Counted from the first letter of the stretch, positions 24,982-34,238 are shown. The stretch is DNA of 64,000 nt from Caballeronia mineralivorans PML1(12) (GCF_001028175.1 NZ_AEJF01000056.1:28841-92840); one strand, 5' to 3'. Translations and numbers: made by a program. Notes: a model not told the origin generated them from the sequence alone.

Positions 24982-25370
24982 GGGTGGATCGACAGTTCGG
25001 GAAAGCCGGTGCGGGGATCGAACTCGCGTGAGAAGCGGAAGCCGGCCAGGCGCACGAGCAGGATTTCCGCCGTCGTTCGCACGATGCAACCCACCGATAC
25101 ATGGCCGCCGGACACGTGGCCTTGGGCATCGGAGACGGCCATGTGGAGATGCGCGCCGTCGGCAGCAAGAGAGCCGGCAAGCGTGAGGATTTCGAGGTCG
25201 CCGGTGAGCCGGGTCGGTTGATCGAGACCGGCATAGCGCAGGTTCGCAACGCTCAGGCTGCCGATGCCCTGCATCACGAACGCAGCGCCGATCGGATTGG
25301 CCCGCGCAATGGCTTCGAGTGCGCCGCGCAGGTCGTCGCCGGGAACAAGGCGCAAGGGAAGTGTTTGCAT
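24972..25370 (-). CDS. PPC-domain (DUF296) protein
   Basis: 132 residues, one PPC/DUF296 domain: LRLVPGDDLRGALEAIARAN, GAAFVMQGIGSLSVANLRYA, GDLEILTLAGSL, and DAQGHVSGGHVSVGCIVRTT. In plants this fold joins AT-hook motifs; bacterial members are trimeric and of unknown role, some with a metal site. The start at 25370 (MQTLPLRLVPGDD) fits the domain; an ATG at 25412 gives a 14-residue leader and cannot be excluded. Cytoplasmic. Confidence 0.85.
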   Translation of the reverse strand: MQTLPLRLVPGDDLRGALEAIARANPIGAAFVMQGIGSLSVANLRYAGLDQPTRLTGDLEILTLAGSLAADGAHLHMAVSDAQGHVSGGHVSVGCIVRTTAEILLVRLAGFRFSREFDPRTGFPELSIHPQA

Positions 25371-25469
25371 AAGTGAATGTCCACGGGCTACGCGATGCTT
25401 CAATGATGGCATGATGATCCCGGTTCACGCAAAGCCCCCTGGATTCATGCACTCAAACAGACATTTCCC

Positions 25470-25859
25470 ATGACGACAGAACTTCACATCCTCGCCTGGG
25501 CGCTTGTTCTCGCCCTGATTCAAGTGCTGCTGCCGTCGGTGATTCGAAGCCGCGAAGTGGGCCTTGGTCATAATGGCGGCCCCCGGGACGAACCTGGACC
25601 GCCGGTCGGCAAGCTGACCGGCCGGCTGATGCGCGCGCAGGGCAACCTGTTCGAGACGTTGCCCGTGTTCGCCGTAGCCATCCTGATCGCGCATCTGGCT
25701 GGCCGCGAAGGAACGCTGACGCTGTGGGGCGCGTGGTTGTACATCATCGCGCGTGTGGTCTACCTGCCCTTGTATGCGGCCGGGGTTCCGTTCCTGCGCT
25801 CGCTGGTATGGCTCGTATCGCTCTTCGGAATCCTCCTTGTCCTCGTCCCTATCATCTGA
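25470..25859 (+). CDS. MAPEG-family membrane protein
   Basis: 129 residues with four membrane segments. The MAPEG pattern is clear: QVLLPSVIR, GRLMRAQGNLFETLPVFAVA, then GAWLYIIARVVYLPLYAAGV. Eukaryotic members act on eicosanoids and glutathione; bacterial ones are largely unassigned. It is followed 16 bases later by a carboxylesterase gene and is probably co-transcribed with it. Confidence 0.85.
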   Translation: MTTELHILAWALVLALIQVLLPSVIRSREVGLGHNGGPRDEPGPPVGKLTGRLMRAQGNLFETLPVFAVAILIAHLAGREGTLTLWGAWLYIIARVVYLPLYAAGVPFLRSLVWLVSLFGILLVLVPII

Positions 25860-25875
25860 AACCGGAGTCCAGTCA

Positions 25876-26550
25876 ATGACCGCTTTGCTTACCACGATCG
25901 ACGTGGAAACCGCGCCGAATCCCGAGTTCGCCGTGATCCTGATGCACGGCCTGGGCGCCGACGCGAACGACTTCATTTCGCTCGTGCCCGAGCTGCGTCT
26001 GGGCGATTTGCCGGGTGTGCGCTTTGTTTTTCCCAACGCTCCCGAAATGCCCGTTACCGGCAACAACGGTTATGTGATGCGGGCGTGGTACGACATCTTG
26101 TCGTTCGAAGGCGTCAACCGCCGCGTTGATGAAGCCGGGCTGAAGGCATCGTGCGAGCGGATTCGCGAACTGATCGCGCGTGAGAACGAGCGCGGTATCC
26201 CGACCTCGAAGATATTTCTGGCGGGATTCTCGCAAGGCGGAGCGATGACTTACACGGCCGGGCTCACGCATTCCGAGAAACTGGCCGGACTCATCGTGTT
26301 ATCGGGTTACGTACCGTCGCCTGCTTTGATCGATGCGGCGTTCAGCGAGGCGAACCGCGACACGCCGATCTTCGCCGCGCACGGCACGCAGGACCCCGTG
26401 CTGCCGATCGAGCTGGCGACCCAGGGCCGCGACTTTGCGCTTGCGCATGGCTGCAAGCTGGAGTGGCATACGTACCCGATGCAACACTCGGTTTGCGCCG
26501 AGGAAGTCGACGCCTTGCGAGTGTGGCTGGGCGACAAGCTGCGCGGTTAA
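25876..26550 (+). CDS. Carboxylesterase/phospholipase (alpha/beta hydrolase)
   Basis: 224 residues. The fold is that of bacterial carboxylesterase II: VILMHGLGADANDF, FVFPNAPEMPVTGNNGYVMR, AWYDI, then the nucleophile elbow GFSQGG with S119, D173 (HGTQDPVLP) and H204 (PMQHSVCAEE) as the triad. It hydrolyses short-chain esters; some relatives act on lysophospholipids or acyl-thioesters. It is cytoplasmic. The start at 25876 follows CGGAG. The end overlaps the convergent nucleoside hydrolase gene by four bases. Confidence 0.92.
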   Translation: MTALLTTIDVETAPNPEFAVILMHGLGADANDFISLVPELRLGDLPGVRFVFPNAPEMPVTGNNGYVMRAWYDILSFEGVNRRVDEAGLKASCERIRELIARENERGIPTSKIFLAGFSQGGAMTYTAGLTHSEKLAGLIVLSGYVPSPALIDAAFSEANRDTPIFAAHGTQDPVLPIELATQGRDFALAHGCKLEWHTYPMQHSVCAEEVDALRVWLGDKLRG

Positions 26551-27512
26551 AGTGCCTTGAACAAGGTGTTTTTGTATAACTCAAGCATGCCTGCAGCATC
26601 CACGCCAACGCAAACCGACTGCGCCGGACGTTCGTCCCAGTCCGGCGCGGGAACGAGCATGGTAGTGGGTTTTTGTATCGTCTGACCGGTTGCGATACCG
26701 CTGGTCAGGACGCGCACCGGACCCTTGCGCACGGTATAGAGATGCGGAGCCAGCACGTACGCCACCGCCGACGCGTCATGGACGTAGATGCCTTCAAGTC
26801 CGGCGCTGTCATGGTGGAACTGCGCGTAATGACGCGATACGTCCCACACAAACCGGCCGGCGTCGCCCGCGCCATCGCGAATCGTTGCAAGCCATTCGTT
26901 TGGCATGATCGTGCTTTGCGTGACGTCGAGGCCAACGAGTGTCACCGGCCACGTAGCGCCAAGCACAATATCCGCTGCATCGGGATCGCACATGATGTTG
27001 GCCTCGGCGGCGGGCGACACGTTACCGAGCACGCCCGTGATGCCAAATGCACCGCCCATGATGACGACCTGCTTCATTAGCCGGGCGATGTCCGGGCCGG
27101 CTTCCAGTGCATGCGCAAGATTCGTCAGCGGACCGACCGCGATCAGCGTCACTTCACCGGGATGCGCACGCACTGTATCGACGATGAACTCATGCGCCGG
27201 GCGCGCGTCGAGCGTGGTATCGGCGGGTTCGCTCAGTTCGATATTGCCGAGACCGTTGTCGCCGTGGATCCAGCCGAGCGGTGCAGGCGGCGCGCGATGC
27301 AACGGCGCTGCCGCGCCTCGCGCCACCGACACGCCGGGCGCAAAACGCGAGCGCAGATAGAGCGCGTTGGCCGTGGTCGTATCAATGGTCGCGTTGCCGA
27401 ACACGCTCGTGATGCCAAGTAGTTCGATCTCTGGATGCAGCGCCTGGAACACTAGCGCCATGGCGTCGTCGACACCGGGATCCGTGTCGTAAATAACCTT
27501 ATGGATTGTCAT
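26547..27512 (-). CDS. rihA: Inosine-uridine nucleoside hydrolase
   Basis: 321 residues. The calcium-binding signature DTDPGVDDAMAL is at 9-20, with VAVGPLTNLA-type AVGPLTNLAHAL and IMGGAFGITGVLGNVSPAAE later, and the C-terminal YVHDASAVAYVL. The enzyme splits ribonucleosides to base and ribose. It is the last gene of a minus-strand operon with cytidine deaminase (overlap of four bases) and a nucleoside transporter, a coherent salvage unit. The exact subtype (rihA, rihB or rihC) is not resolved; the symbol is provisional. Confidence 0.9.
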   Translation of the reverse strand: MTIHKVIYDTDPGVDDAMALVFQALHPEIELLGITSVFGNATIDTTTANALYLRSRFAPGVSVARGAAAPLHRAPPAPLGWIHGDNGLGNIELSEPADTTLDARPAHEFIVDTVRAHPGEVTLIAVGPLTNLAHALEAGPDIARLMKQVVIMGGAFGITGVLGNVSPAAEANIMCDPDAADIVLGATWPVTLVGLDVTQSTIMPNEWLATIRDGAGDAGRFVWDVSRHYAQFHHDSAGLEGIYVHDASAVAYVLAPHLYTVRKGPVRVLTSGIATGQTIQKPTTMLVPAPDWDERPAQSVCVGVDAAGMLELYKNTLFKAL

Positions 27513-27898
27513 AGGTAGAACGCGTCGGGGAGTTGTTCGCGGGCGGTAGTGTCGCGGATCGCGCCGTTGAGATTGCCGAGGCGAATAGTCAACTCGGGGC
27601 CGCCCAGTTCAATGATTACTTGACGACATGCGCCGCAGGGCGCGATGGGGCCATCCGTGTTACCGATTACGGCCAGTGCCGCGAACTGGTCGCGCGCGTA
27701 ACCTGCGGCGATCGCGCTGAAAAACGCCGTACGTTCCGCGCAATTGCACAATCCATAAGATGCATTCTCGACGTTGCAGCCATCGAAAACGCGGCCGTCT
27801 TTTGTGAGCAAGGCGGCGCCGACCTTGAACTTGGAATAGGGGGCGTAGGCGCGTTCGCGTGCGTTCTTCGCGCGTTCGAGCAACTGATCCATCGTCAT
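27509..27898 (-). CDS. cdd: Cytidine deaminase
   Basis: 129 residues, the short tetrameric form. Zinc ligands are C53 in CAER, and C88 and C91 in PCGACRQ; the catalytic glutamate is E55. It deaminates cytidine and deoxycytidine to uridine and deoxyuridine. The ATG at 27898 follows AAGGAG. It overlaps the hydrolase gene by four bases and starts 11 bases after the transporter gene, so the three form one operon: uptake, deamination, cleavage. Confidence 0.95.
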   Translation of the reverse strand: MTMDQLLERAKNARERAYAPYSKFKVGAALLTKDGRVFDGCNVENASYGLCNCAERTAFFSAIAAGYARDQFAALAVIGNTDGPIAPCGACRQVIIELGGPELTIRLGNLNGAIRDTTAREQLPDAFYL

Positions 27899-27908
27899 GA
27901 TTTTCTCC

Positions 27909-29186
27909 TTAATTCAGCGTCAGGAACATGCCCGCGATGGTCGCGCTCATCAGGTTCGAGAGCGTGGCCGCGAGCACGACGCGCAGGCCGTAGCGCGCCA
28001 CTTCCGAGCGCCGCTCGGGTGCGACCGCACTGAAGCCGCCGGTCAGCACGGCGATCGACGAGAAGTTCGCGAAGCCGCACAGCGCGAACGACAAGATCGC
28101 TATGGTACGCGGATCGAGCACCTGCAATCCAGCCGCGGCGACGCTGGCGGAGTCCTTCAAGTACGGGGACAGCGACGCGTAGGCCACGAATTCGTTGAGG
28201 ATGAGCTTCTGGCCGAGGAAGTTGCCGGCGAGCGTGGCCTGATCCCACGGCACGCCGATCAGATACGCGAGCGGCGCGAACACGGCGCCGAGCACGGATT
28301 GCATGGATAAATTGGGGTCGCCGAACCATCCGCCGATGCCGCCCACAATACCGTTGAGCAACGCGATCAGGCTGACGAACGCGATCAGCATGGCGCCGAC
28401 CATGACCGCGATCTTCAGGCCGACGGTCGCACCGGAACTAGCTGCTTCGATCACGTTCGCCGGGCGTTTTTCGTCGAAGTTCAGGTTATCGAGCGTGACA
28501 CGGCTGGCTTCGGTTGAAGGATGGATGATCTTGGCGAACAGCAATCCGCCAGGTACTGCCATGAACGACGCAGCGAGCAGGTATTCCACCTTCACGCCGA
28601 GGCCCGCATAACCCGCGAGCACTGAACCCGCGACTGCCGCCATGCCGCTCGACATCACGGCGAACAGTTCCGCGCTCGTCATGTTGCGCGCAAACGGTTT
28701 CACGACCGCGGGCATTTCGCTTTGGCCGAGGAAGATGGTGGTGACGGCCGAGAACGATTCGATCTTCGACACCCCGAGCAACTTCTGGAAGATCGTGCCG
28801 AGCACGATCACGATCCAGCGCATGATGCCGAGGTAATAGAGTACCGAGATCAATGCGGTCACGAAGATGATGGCGGGCAGCACGCGTGCGGCGAAGACGA
28901 AACCGCCGTTGCCGAAGAGTTCGAACATCTTCGATTGAACGAGGCCGCCGAACAGGAATTCGATTCCTGCGTTGCCGTAGCCGAGCACGTGATTGACGCC
29001 TGCCGCTGCGGCTGAGAGCACGCTTTTGCCGACGGGCACGAACAGGATGAATGCGCCGATGCCAACCTGTGCCAGCAGTGCGGGTAAGACGGTGCGCAGG
29101 CGAATGCCGCGGCGATTGGTAGAGAAGATGAAAGCGATGAGCAGCAGTACGGCGATGCCGAGCAGGTTGCGTGCGATCAGGGCCAT
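27909..29186 (-). CDS. nupC: Concentrative nucleoside transporter (NupC/CNT family)
   Basis: 425 residues with about eight to ten membrane helices. Recognisable segments are GIRLRTVLPALLAQVGIGAF, GVNHVLGYGNAGIEFLFGGL, GQSEMPAVVKPFARNMTSAE, GVPWDQATLAGNFLGQKLIL and LCGFANFSSIAVLTGGFSAV, all typical of CNT nucleoside-cation symporters. It brings pyrimidine and perhaps purine nucleosides into the cell. The start at 29186 (MALIARNLLGI) opens the first helix; the frame runs upstream to 29333 without a suitable site. First gene of the nucleoside salvage operon. Confidence 0.93.
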   Translation of the reverse strand: MALIARNLLGIAVLLLIAFIFSTNRRGIRLRTVLPALLAQVGIGAFILFVPVGKSVLSAAAAGVNHVLGYGNAGIEFLFGGLVQSKMFELFGNGGFVFAARVLPAIIFVTALISVLYYLGIMRWIVIVLGTIFQKLLGVSKIESFSAVTTIFLGQSEMPAVVKPFARNMTSAELFAVMSSGMAAVAGSVLAGYAGLGVKVEYLLAASFMAVPGGLLFAKIIHPSTEASRVTLDNLNFDEKRPANVIEAASSGATVGLKIAVMVGAMLIAFVSLIALLNGIVGGIGGWFGDPNLSMQSVLGAVFAPLAYLIGVPWDQATLAGNFLGQKLILNEFVAYASLSPYLKDSASVAAAGLQVLDPRTIAILSFALCGFANFSSIAVLTGGFSAVAPERRSEVARYGLRVVLAATLSNLMSATIAGMFLTLN

Positions 29187-29289
29187 GTCTCTTGATTTAT
29201 GTTTGTCTGAGGAATGGCCGGATGCTACGCCATGTGTGGGGTTTAGAGAATAGGGCGGCCGATTGCGCCTGGTGCCGCATGTAGAACTT

Positions 29290-29973
29290 CTACGCGAACA
29301 GCTCGACCACCGGCCAGTTGCGCTCAGCAGCAATCACCCGCAATTTCGCATCGGGATTCGTTGCAACAGGATGCGTGACACGTTCCATTAAGGGCACGTC
29401 GTTGACGGAATCGCTATAGAAATAGCTCGCCTCGAAGTCGTCCAGCTTCAATCCCCGCGACGCAAGCCATTGCTCGGTCCGCACGATCTTGCCTTCGCGG
29501 AAGGTCACCACGCCCACCGAGCGCCCGGTATAACGCCCGAGCGGATCGTCACCTTCAGTGCCTAGTTCGATTGCCAGCAGATGCTCAACGCCAAGTGCCT
29601 TTGCAATAGGCGCTGTGATGAATGCATTAGTCGCGGTAACGATGCAGCACAAGTGCCCCGCGTCGAGATGGTGGCGCAGCAGCGCAAGCGCTTCAGGGCG
29701 GATGGCCGGTTCGATCACCGTCTTCATGAAGTCCGCGTGCCATACATCGAGTTGCGCGCGCGGATGACGGGCGAGCGGCGCGAGCGTCAGGCCCAGATAC
29801 GCGTCCATGTCGAGCGTGCCAGCTACGTATTGCTGGTAGTACGCATCGATTTCCTCCGCATGGTCCGCACTGCCCTCGAAACCAAGTGTGGCGTAGAAGC
29901 GCGCCCACGACTGATCGCTATCCAGCGGCAGCAACGTGTGATCCAGATCGAACAACGCCAGAGTACGACTCAT
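29290..29973 (-). CDS. HAD-superfamily IB phosphatase
   Basis: 227 residues. Motif I is FDLDHTLLP with D9 and D11, motif II lies in IVTATNAF, and motif III/IV in YSDSVNDVPLMERV. The layout is that of SerB-like HAD-IB hydrolases (phosphoserine or histidinol-phosphate type). The substrate is not predictable. ATG at 29973. Divergent from the Na/Pi cotransporter, with two identical TTGTACAA palindromes between them. Confidence 0.9.
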   Translation of the reverse strand: MSRTLALFDLDHTLLPLDSDQSWARFYATLGFEGSADHAEEIDAYYQQYVAGTLDMDAYLGLTLAPLARHPRAQLDVWHADFMKTVIEPAIRPEALALLRHHLDAGHLCCIVTATNAFITAPIAKALGVEHLLAIELGTEGDDPLGRYTGRSVGVVTFREGKIVRTEQWLASRGLKLDDFEASYFYSDSVNDVPLMERVTHPVATNPDAKLRVIAAERNWPVVELFA

Positions 29974-30030
29974 CCGTATAGCCCTTAAATACCGGTAAAA
30001 AGTGCACCGGACCACACCGTCCGGCGCACG

Positions 30031-30094
30031 TTGTACAACCCGATTCGATCGTATCGTTAAATACCCAAAACTACAACAAAGCAAAATTGTACAA
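30031..30094. promoter_or_regulatory. Pair of identical 8-bp palindromes in a divergent promoter
   Basis: TTGTACAA occurs at 30031-30038 and at 30087-30094, 56 bases apart centre to centre, between the HAD phosphatase and the Na/Pi cotransporter. Identical symmetric sites here suggest an operator bound by one dimeric regulator at two places, allowing looping or side-by-side binding. The regulator is unknown. Confidence 0.5.
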
Positions 30095-30158
30095 CTCATT
30101 TGCGTGGCATCATGGCACGAATCGCAGTACAGTCGGAACGAACAACGGAAGCAGCCTC

Positions 30159-31832
30159 ATGTTGATTCTCTTGAATATCCTGTCGGGCGTGGCGTTGCTG
30201 GTATGGGGCACGCACATTGTCCGGACCGGCATCCTCCGGGTCTTCGGCGCCGAATTGCGGCGCGTGCTGGGACGTAGCGCGAACAGCCGCTTCAGAGCGT
30301 TCGGCGCGGGCTTGTGTGTGACAAGCCTGGTCCAGAGCAGTAACGCGACCGCCGTGCTCGCTTCGTCCTTCGCGGCGCAGGGCCTGCTGCCGCTCGCGCC
30401 CGGGCTCGCGATCATGCTTGGCGCGGACGTTGGCACGGCGCTGATGTCGCGCGTACTCACGCTCGATCTCTCGTGGTTGTCGCCCATCCTGCTGCTCGGC
30501 GGTGTGATCGCGTTCCTGTCCTTCAAACAGACCCGCACGGGCCAGGTGGGGCGAACGGTGATCGGGCTGGGGCTGATCCTGCTGGCGCTGCATCTGATTG
30601 TGGAAGCCGCGCAGCCCGTGATGCAGGGCGAGGGCGTGAAGGTCATGTTCGGGGCGCTGACGGGCGACTCGATGCTCGACACCCTGGTGGGCGCGGCCTT
30701 CGCCATGATCTCCTACTCAAGTCTCGCGGCGGTCCTGCTGACCGCGACGCTGGCGTCGTCCGGTGTGATTTCGCTGAAGGTGGCCGTTTGCCTCGTGATT
30801 GGTGCGAACCTGGGCAGCGGCCTGCTTGCCGTGATCGGCACGCTGGGACAAAACCCGGCCGGACGGCGCCTCGCGCTCGGCAATGTCCTGTTCAAGCTGG
30901 CTGGCGCATTGATCGTGCTGCCGTTCGCTCCGTGGATCGCGCAAGGAATTGGCGCGTTGATCCCGTATCCACGCGAGTCGGTCATCACGTTCCATCTCGC
31001 CTACAACATGGTGCGATGCGTCGCCTGCATGCCGCTGATCGATCTGGTCTCGCGCCTGTGTTACCGCGTGTTGCCGGACCGGCCCGAAGCGAACCCGGAA
31101 TTGCGGCCGCTCTATCTCGATCCCGTCGCGCTCTCCACACCCACTCTGGCGCTGGCGAATGCCGCGCGCGAAGCACTGCGGATCGGCGACATCATCCGCA
31201 CAATGCTCGACAACCTGGTCGAACTGATGCGTGCCAACGATCCGGCCAAGGCGCGCTCGACCATCCGCATGGACGACGACGTCGATCAGTTGTATGCCGC
31301 CGTGAAGACCTATCTGGCACGCATTTCACGCGAACAACTCGACGAAGCGGACAGCCGCCGCTGGACCGACATCATCACCTTGACGATCAATCTGGAGCAT
31401 GCCGGCGACATCATCGAGCGAGTGGTGACCAACATCCAGGAGAAGAAGATCATGCACCGGCTGGCGTTTTCGCCGGAGGGGCTGGCCGAGCTGGAGGACC
31501 TGCATGCACGCGTGATCCTGACTCTGCAACTGGGCCTGAGCGTGTTTCTCAACAGCGATCTGCGCAGCGCCGAGCGCCTGCTGGCAGAGAAGGAAAGGTT
31601 CCGCGATCTCGAGCGCAGTTATTCATATGCGCACCTGGACCGGCTGGCCGGGCAGAGTGCGCGCAGCATCGAAACCAGCGCCTTGCATCTCGACATCATC
31701 AGCGACCTCAAGCGCCTTAACTCGCTGTTTTGCTCGACGGCGTACCCGGTGCTCGATGCAGCCGGTGCGTTGCGCGACACTCGGCTGCGTCGTCGTGTGC
31801 TCGACGCGACCTACGGTAACGACAGCGTTTAA
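30159..31832 (+). CDS. Na+/phosphate cotransporter with PhoU-like tail
   Basis: 557 residues. Two inverted-repeat transport units (PF02690): LLVWGTHIVRTGILRVFGAE, LVQSSNATAVLASSFAAQGL in the first and ISYSSLAAVLLTATLASSGV, CLVIGANLGSGLLAVIG in the second. The QSSNA and SYSSLA repeats are the typical substrate signature. Residues 340-557 form a PhoU-like helical domain. It imports phosphate with sodium across the inner membrane. The ATG at 30159 follows CGGAAG. Confidence 0.9.
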   Translation: MLILLNILSGVALLVWGTHIVRTGILRVFGAELRRVLGRSANSRFRAFGAGLCVTSLVQSSNATAVLASSFAAQGLLPLAPGLAIMLGADVGTALMSRVLTLDLSWLSPILLLGGVIAFLSFKQTRTGQVGRTVIGLGLILLALHLIVEAAQPVMQGEGVKVMFGALTGDSMLDTLVGAAFAMISYSSLAAVLLTATLASSGVISLKVAVCLVIGANLGSGLLAVIGTLGQNPAGRRLALGNVLFKLAGALIVLPFAPWIAQGIGALIPYPRESVITFHLAYNMVRCVACMPLIDLVSRLCYRVLPDRPEANPELRPLYLDPVALSTPTLALANAAREALRIGDIIRTMLDNLVELMRANDPAKARSTIRMDDDVDQLYAAVKTYLARISREQLDEADSRRWTDIITLTINLEHAGDIIERVVTNIQEKKIMHRLAFSPEGLAELEDLHARVILTLQLGLSVFLNSDLRSAERLLAEKERFRDLERSYSYAHLDRLAGQSARSIETSALHLDIISDLKRLNSLFCSTAYPVLDAAGALRDTRLRRRVLDATYGNDSV

Positions 31833-31840
31833 ACGCCACC

Positions 31841-32611
31841 TCAGGCGAGAATCACCTGCGGCAGCTTTTTACGCAGCGACAGCAGCGCAGGGCCGTCAGC
31901 GCCTTTCTTGTTGGTAATAAGTATATCCACACGATTGATCGGGCAGAACGCAATCCTGCTGCACTGCCCGATCTTGCTGTAGTCGGCCAGGATCACCACG
32001 CGGTCCGAATGCGCGACCATCGCGCGCGCCACTTCCGTTTCAGCGTGATCGAAATTGGTCGCGCCATGCCGGTGATCGATGGCGACCGGCGAGAGCAACG
32101 CGACGTCGGCGCGGTATCGGAGAATCTCGGCTACGGTCGTGCCGCCCACCGTGGCAAATGCACGGTCGCTGATCGAGCCGCCGAGCAGGATGATCTCGTT
32201 ACTCGTGTCGGTCTTCTCGCCGGTCGCCCGCATCTTCTGTGCGACGTCGATAGAGTTGGTAATGATGGTCAGGTTAGCGAGCTTGGCCAGCTCCTCGGCG
32301 AGGATGGCGGTGGTCGTGCCGGCGTCGATGAACAAGGTTTGTCCGCTGCTCACCAGCGCGGTGGCTGCACGTGCAATGGCGTTCTTCGACTTGACGTGCG
32401 TGTGGCTGCGTTCTGCGATAGGCGCTTCGTCAGCGGGGCGCGTCACGCCGCCATGCACGCGCCGCAATTCACCCAGTGCTTCCAGATCCACCAGATCGCG
32501 CCGGACTGTCTCGCGCGACACGCCGAGTTCGGCCATGATGCGTTCGGTCGACACGCGTTCAAGCGTGGCGAGCAGCGCGCGAATTCTCTGATGACGATCT
32601 TCCTGCCACAT
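31841..32611 (-). CDS. DeoR/GlpR-family regulator
   Basis: 256 residues. The N-terminal helix-turn-helix (RHQRIRALLATLERVSTERI, ELGVSRETVRRDLVDLEALG, ELRRVHGG) is followed by the DeoR sensor domain (LFIDAGTTTAILAEEL, IITNSIDVA, EIILLGGSISDRAFATVGG, VVILADYSKIGQCS). Such proteins usually respond to a sugar phosphate. It is divergent from the ABC importer at 33099-37214, the likely target. Its end is nine bases from the convergent cotransporter gene. Confidence 0.92.
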   Translation of the reverse strand: MWQEDRHQRIRALLATLERVSTERIMAELGVSRETVRRDLVDLEALGELRRVHGGVTRPADEAPIAERSHTHVKSKNAIARAATALVSSGQTLFIDAGTTTAILAEELAKLANLTIITNSIDVAQKMRATGEKTDTSNEIILLGGSISDRAFATVGGTTVAEILRYRADVALLSPVAIDHRHGATNFDHAETEVARAMVAHSDRVVILADYSKIGQCSRIAFCPINRVDILITNKKGADGPALLSLRKKLPQVILA

Positions 32612-33098
32612 GCTGTATTCCTGAGAGTTGAGGTCGAGCGAAAACTAGGTGGAAACGAGTAGAAACCCCGGGCCGCCCGTTCAGCGGATCTTCAAATTCA
32701 GCAGCCCTTCAAATTCTGTGAGCGGACTATGTGTCGCCCGTGTGTCGCCAATATTAATTAGCTCCCCGCGGCCGGATGCATCGCAGATTCCAGCTGAAAG
32801 ATTAACAAGAACCGACGCTGTCGATGTTGCATTTTTTTGGATACTTGCGAATTTGGGTATTTGAACTTAGTCTCTCCGTCACACTGCGGATAGTTCCCTT
32901 CGACTGTCCGCAGTGCCTGAAAACAGTCCTGGATTGCTATCTTTTTCACCGTCGTCATTGTTCTTAAACATTTGGCCGCCAGAGTCGCGTGCGCGCCAGA
33001 TGTGAGTGCGCATTAAAAACAAGTTTCGGACTATGCAGCATGCACGCAGCACGCAACTTTCCAAAAACGTAAGCACGCAGGCAGAGGATGGAAACACC
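32612..33098. promoter_or_regulatory. Divergent control region between the DeoR gene and the ABC importer
   Basis: About 490 bases. A perfect nine-base inverted repeat, CACTGCGGA (32882-32890) and TCCGCAGTG (32907-32915), is separated by 16 bases and lies about 200 bases before the importer's first gene. It is a candidate site for the DeoR-type regulator. A plus-strand frame (32649-32864) is not a gene. The substrate-binding protein's start lies in an open frame going back to 33006, so part of this stretch could be translated if a longer start is used. Confidence 0.45.
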
Positions 33099-34238
33099 AT
33101 GAATCAAGACGGGTTGCGAGTGATCTCGACATTACGCCGGGTTGGCGGCAAGGCATCCATTACGGCAGCTATCGCCGCGTTGACCGCGGTGGCGGGGCAA
33201 GCCGTGGCGGCACCGCCGGCTTCGCTCATCGCTGCTGCGAAGAAGGAAGGCCAGTTGACCACGATCGCGTTGCCGCACGACTGGTGCGGTTATGGCGCGG
33301 TGATTGAGGGCTTCAAGGCGAAGTACGGTATCCAGGTAAACGAACTGAATCCGGACGCTGGTTCGGGTGACGAAGTCGAAGCCATCAAGGCTAATAAAGG
33401 CAATACGGGCCCCCAGGCGCCGGACGTGATCGACGTCGGTTTGTCGTTTGGACCGACGGCACAAGCCGCGGGCTTGCTGCAGCCTTACAAGGTGTCGACC
33501 TGGGCCTCGATTCCCGATTCGGCCAAGGAAAAGGACGGCTACTGGTACGGAGATTATTACGGCGTCTTGTCGTTCCAAGTAAACACCGACATGATTGACA
33601 AGATCCCCGCCGATTGGCCCGACCTGCTCAAGTCCGACTATAAGAATGCCGTTGCGCTCGCGGGCGATCCGCGTTCGGCCAACCAGGCCATTCAGGCCGT
33701 GTACGCGGCCGGGTTGTCGCAGAGCAAGGGCGACGCATCGAAGGCCGGCGCTGCGGGCCTGAGTTACTTCGGTACGCTGAACAAGAACGGCAACTTCGTT
33801 CCAGTGATCGGCAAGGCGGCGTCGTTGGCGCAGGGCACCACGCCGATCATCGTGCGCTGGGACTACAACGCGCTCGCGGATCGCGATACGCTGAAGGGAA
33901 ATCCGAAGGTGGCGGTGGTCGTGCCGAAGACCGGCGTAGTGGCTGGCGTCTATGTGCAGGGCATCAGTGCTTACGCACCGCATCCGAACGCGGCGAAGTT
34001 GTGGATGGAATACCTGTATTCGGACGAAGGCCAGATTGGCTGGCTCACGGGTTACTGCCATCCGATCCGCTTCAAGGACCTGGAAGCCAACAAGAAGATT
34101 CCGGCAGCGCTGCTCGCCAAGCTGCCGCCGCCGTCGGCTTACAAGAACGTGGTGTTCCCGACGCTCGACGAGCAGAACGCTTCGAAGGCGCTCATCACGA
34201 AGCAGTGGGATCAGGTGGTTGGCGCAAACGTGAAGTAA
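33099..34238 (+). CDS. ABC importer substrate-binding protein
   Basis: 379 residues. A long signal peptide (about 1-36; SITAAIAALTAVAGQAVAAP) leads to a type 2 solute-binding fold: PASLIAAAKKEGQLTTIALP, GFKAKYGIQVNELNPDAGSG, VIDVGLSFGP, PHPNAAKLWMEYLYSDEGQI, and YCHPIRFKDL. The fold is of the iron/putrescine/2-aminoethylphosphonate-type group. The ligand is not evident. The ATG at 33099 follows GAGGATGG. It is the first gene of a four-gene importer; a stable hairpin follows that may favour its expression over the permeases. Confidence 0.88.
   Translation: MNQDGLRVISTLRRVGGKASITAAIAALTAVAGQAVAAPPASLIAAAKKEGQLTTIALPHDWCGYGAVIEGFKAKYGIQVNELNPDAGSGDEVEAIKANKGNTGPQAPDVIDVGLSFGPTAQAAGLLQPYKVSTWASIPDSAKEKDGYWYGDYYGVLSFQVNTDMIDKIPADWPDLLKSDYKNAVALAGDPRSANQAIQAVYAAGLSQSKGDASKAGAAGLSYFGTLNKNGNFVPVIGKAASLAQGTTPIIVRWDYNALADRDTLKGNPKVAVVVPKTGVVAGVYVQGISAYAPHPNAAKLWMEYLYSDEGQIGWLTGYCHPIRFKDLEANKKIPAALLAKLPPPSAYKNVVFPTLDEQNASKALITKQWDQVVGANVK

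Noticed and set aside
24727..25452. 241-codon minus-strand frame covering the PAP2 and PPC genes
   Set aside because: It overlaps two recognised genes out of frame and has no domain.
30473..31720. 415-codon plus-strand frame inside the Na/Pi cotransporter
   Set aside because: A shadow frame of a well-recognised membrane protein.
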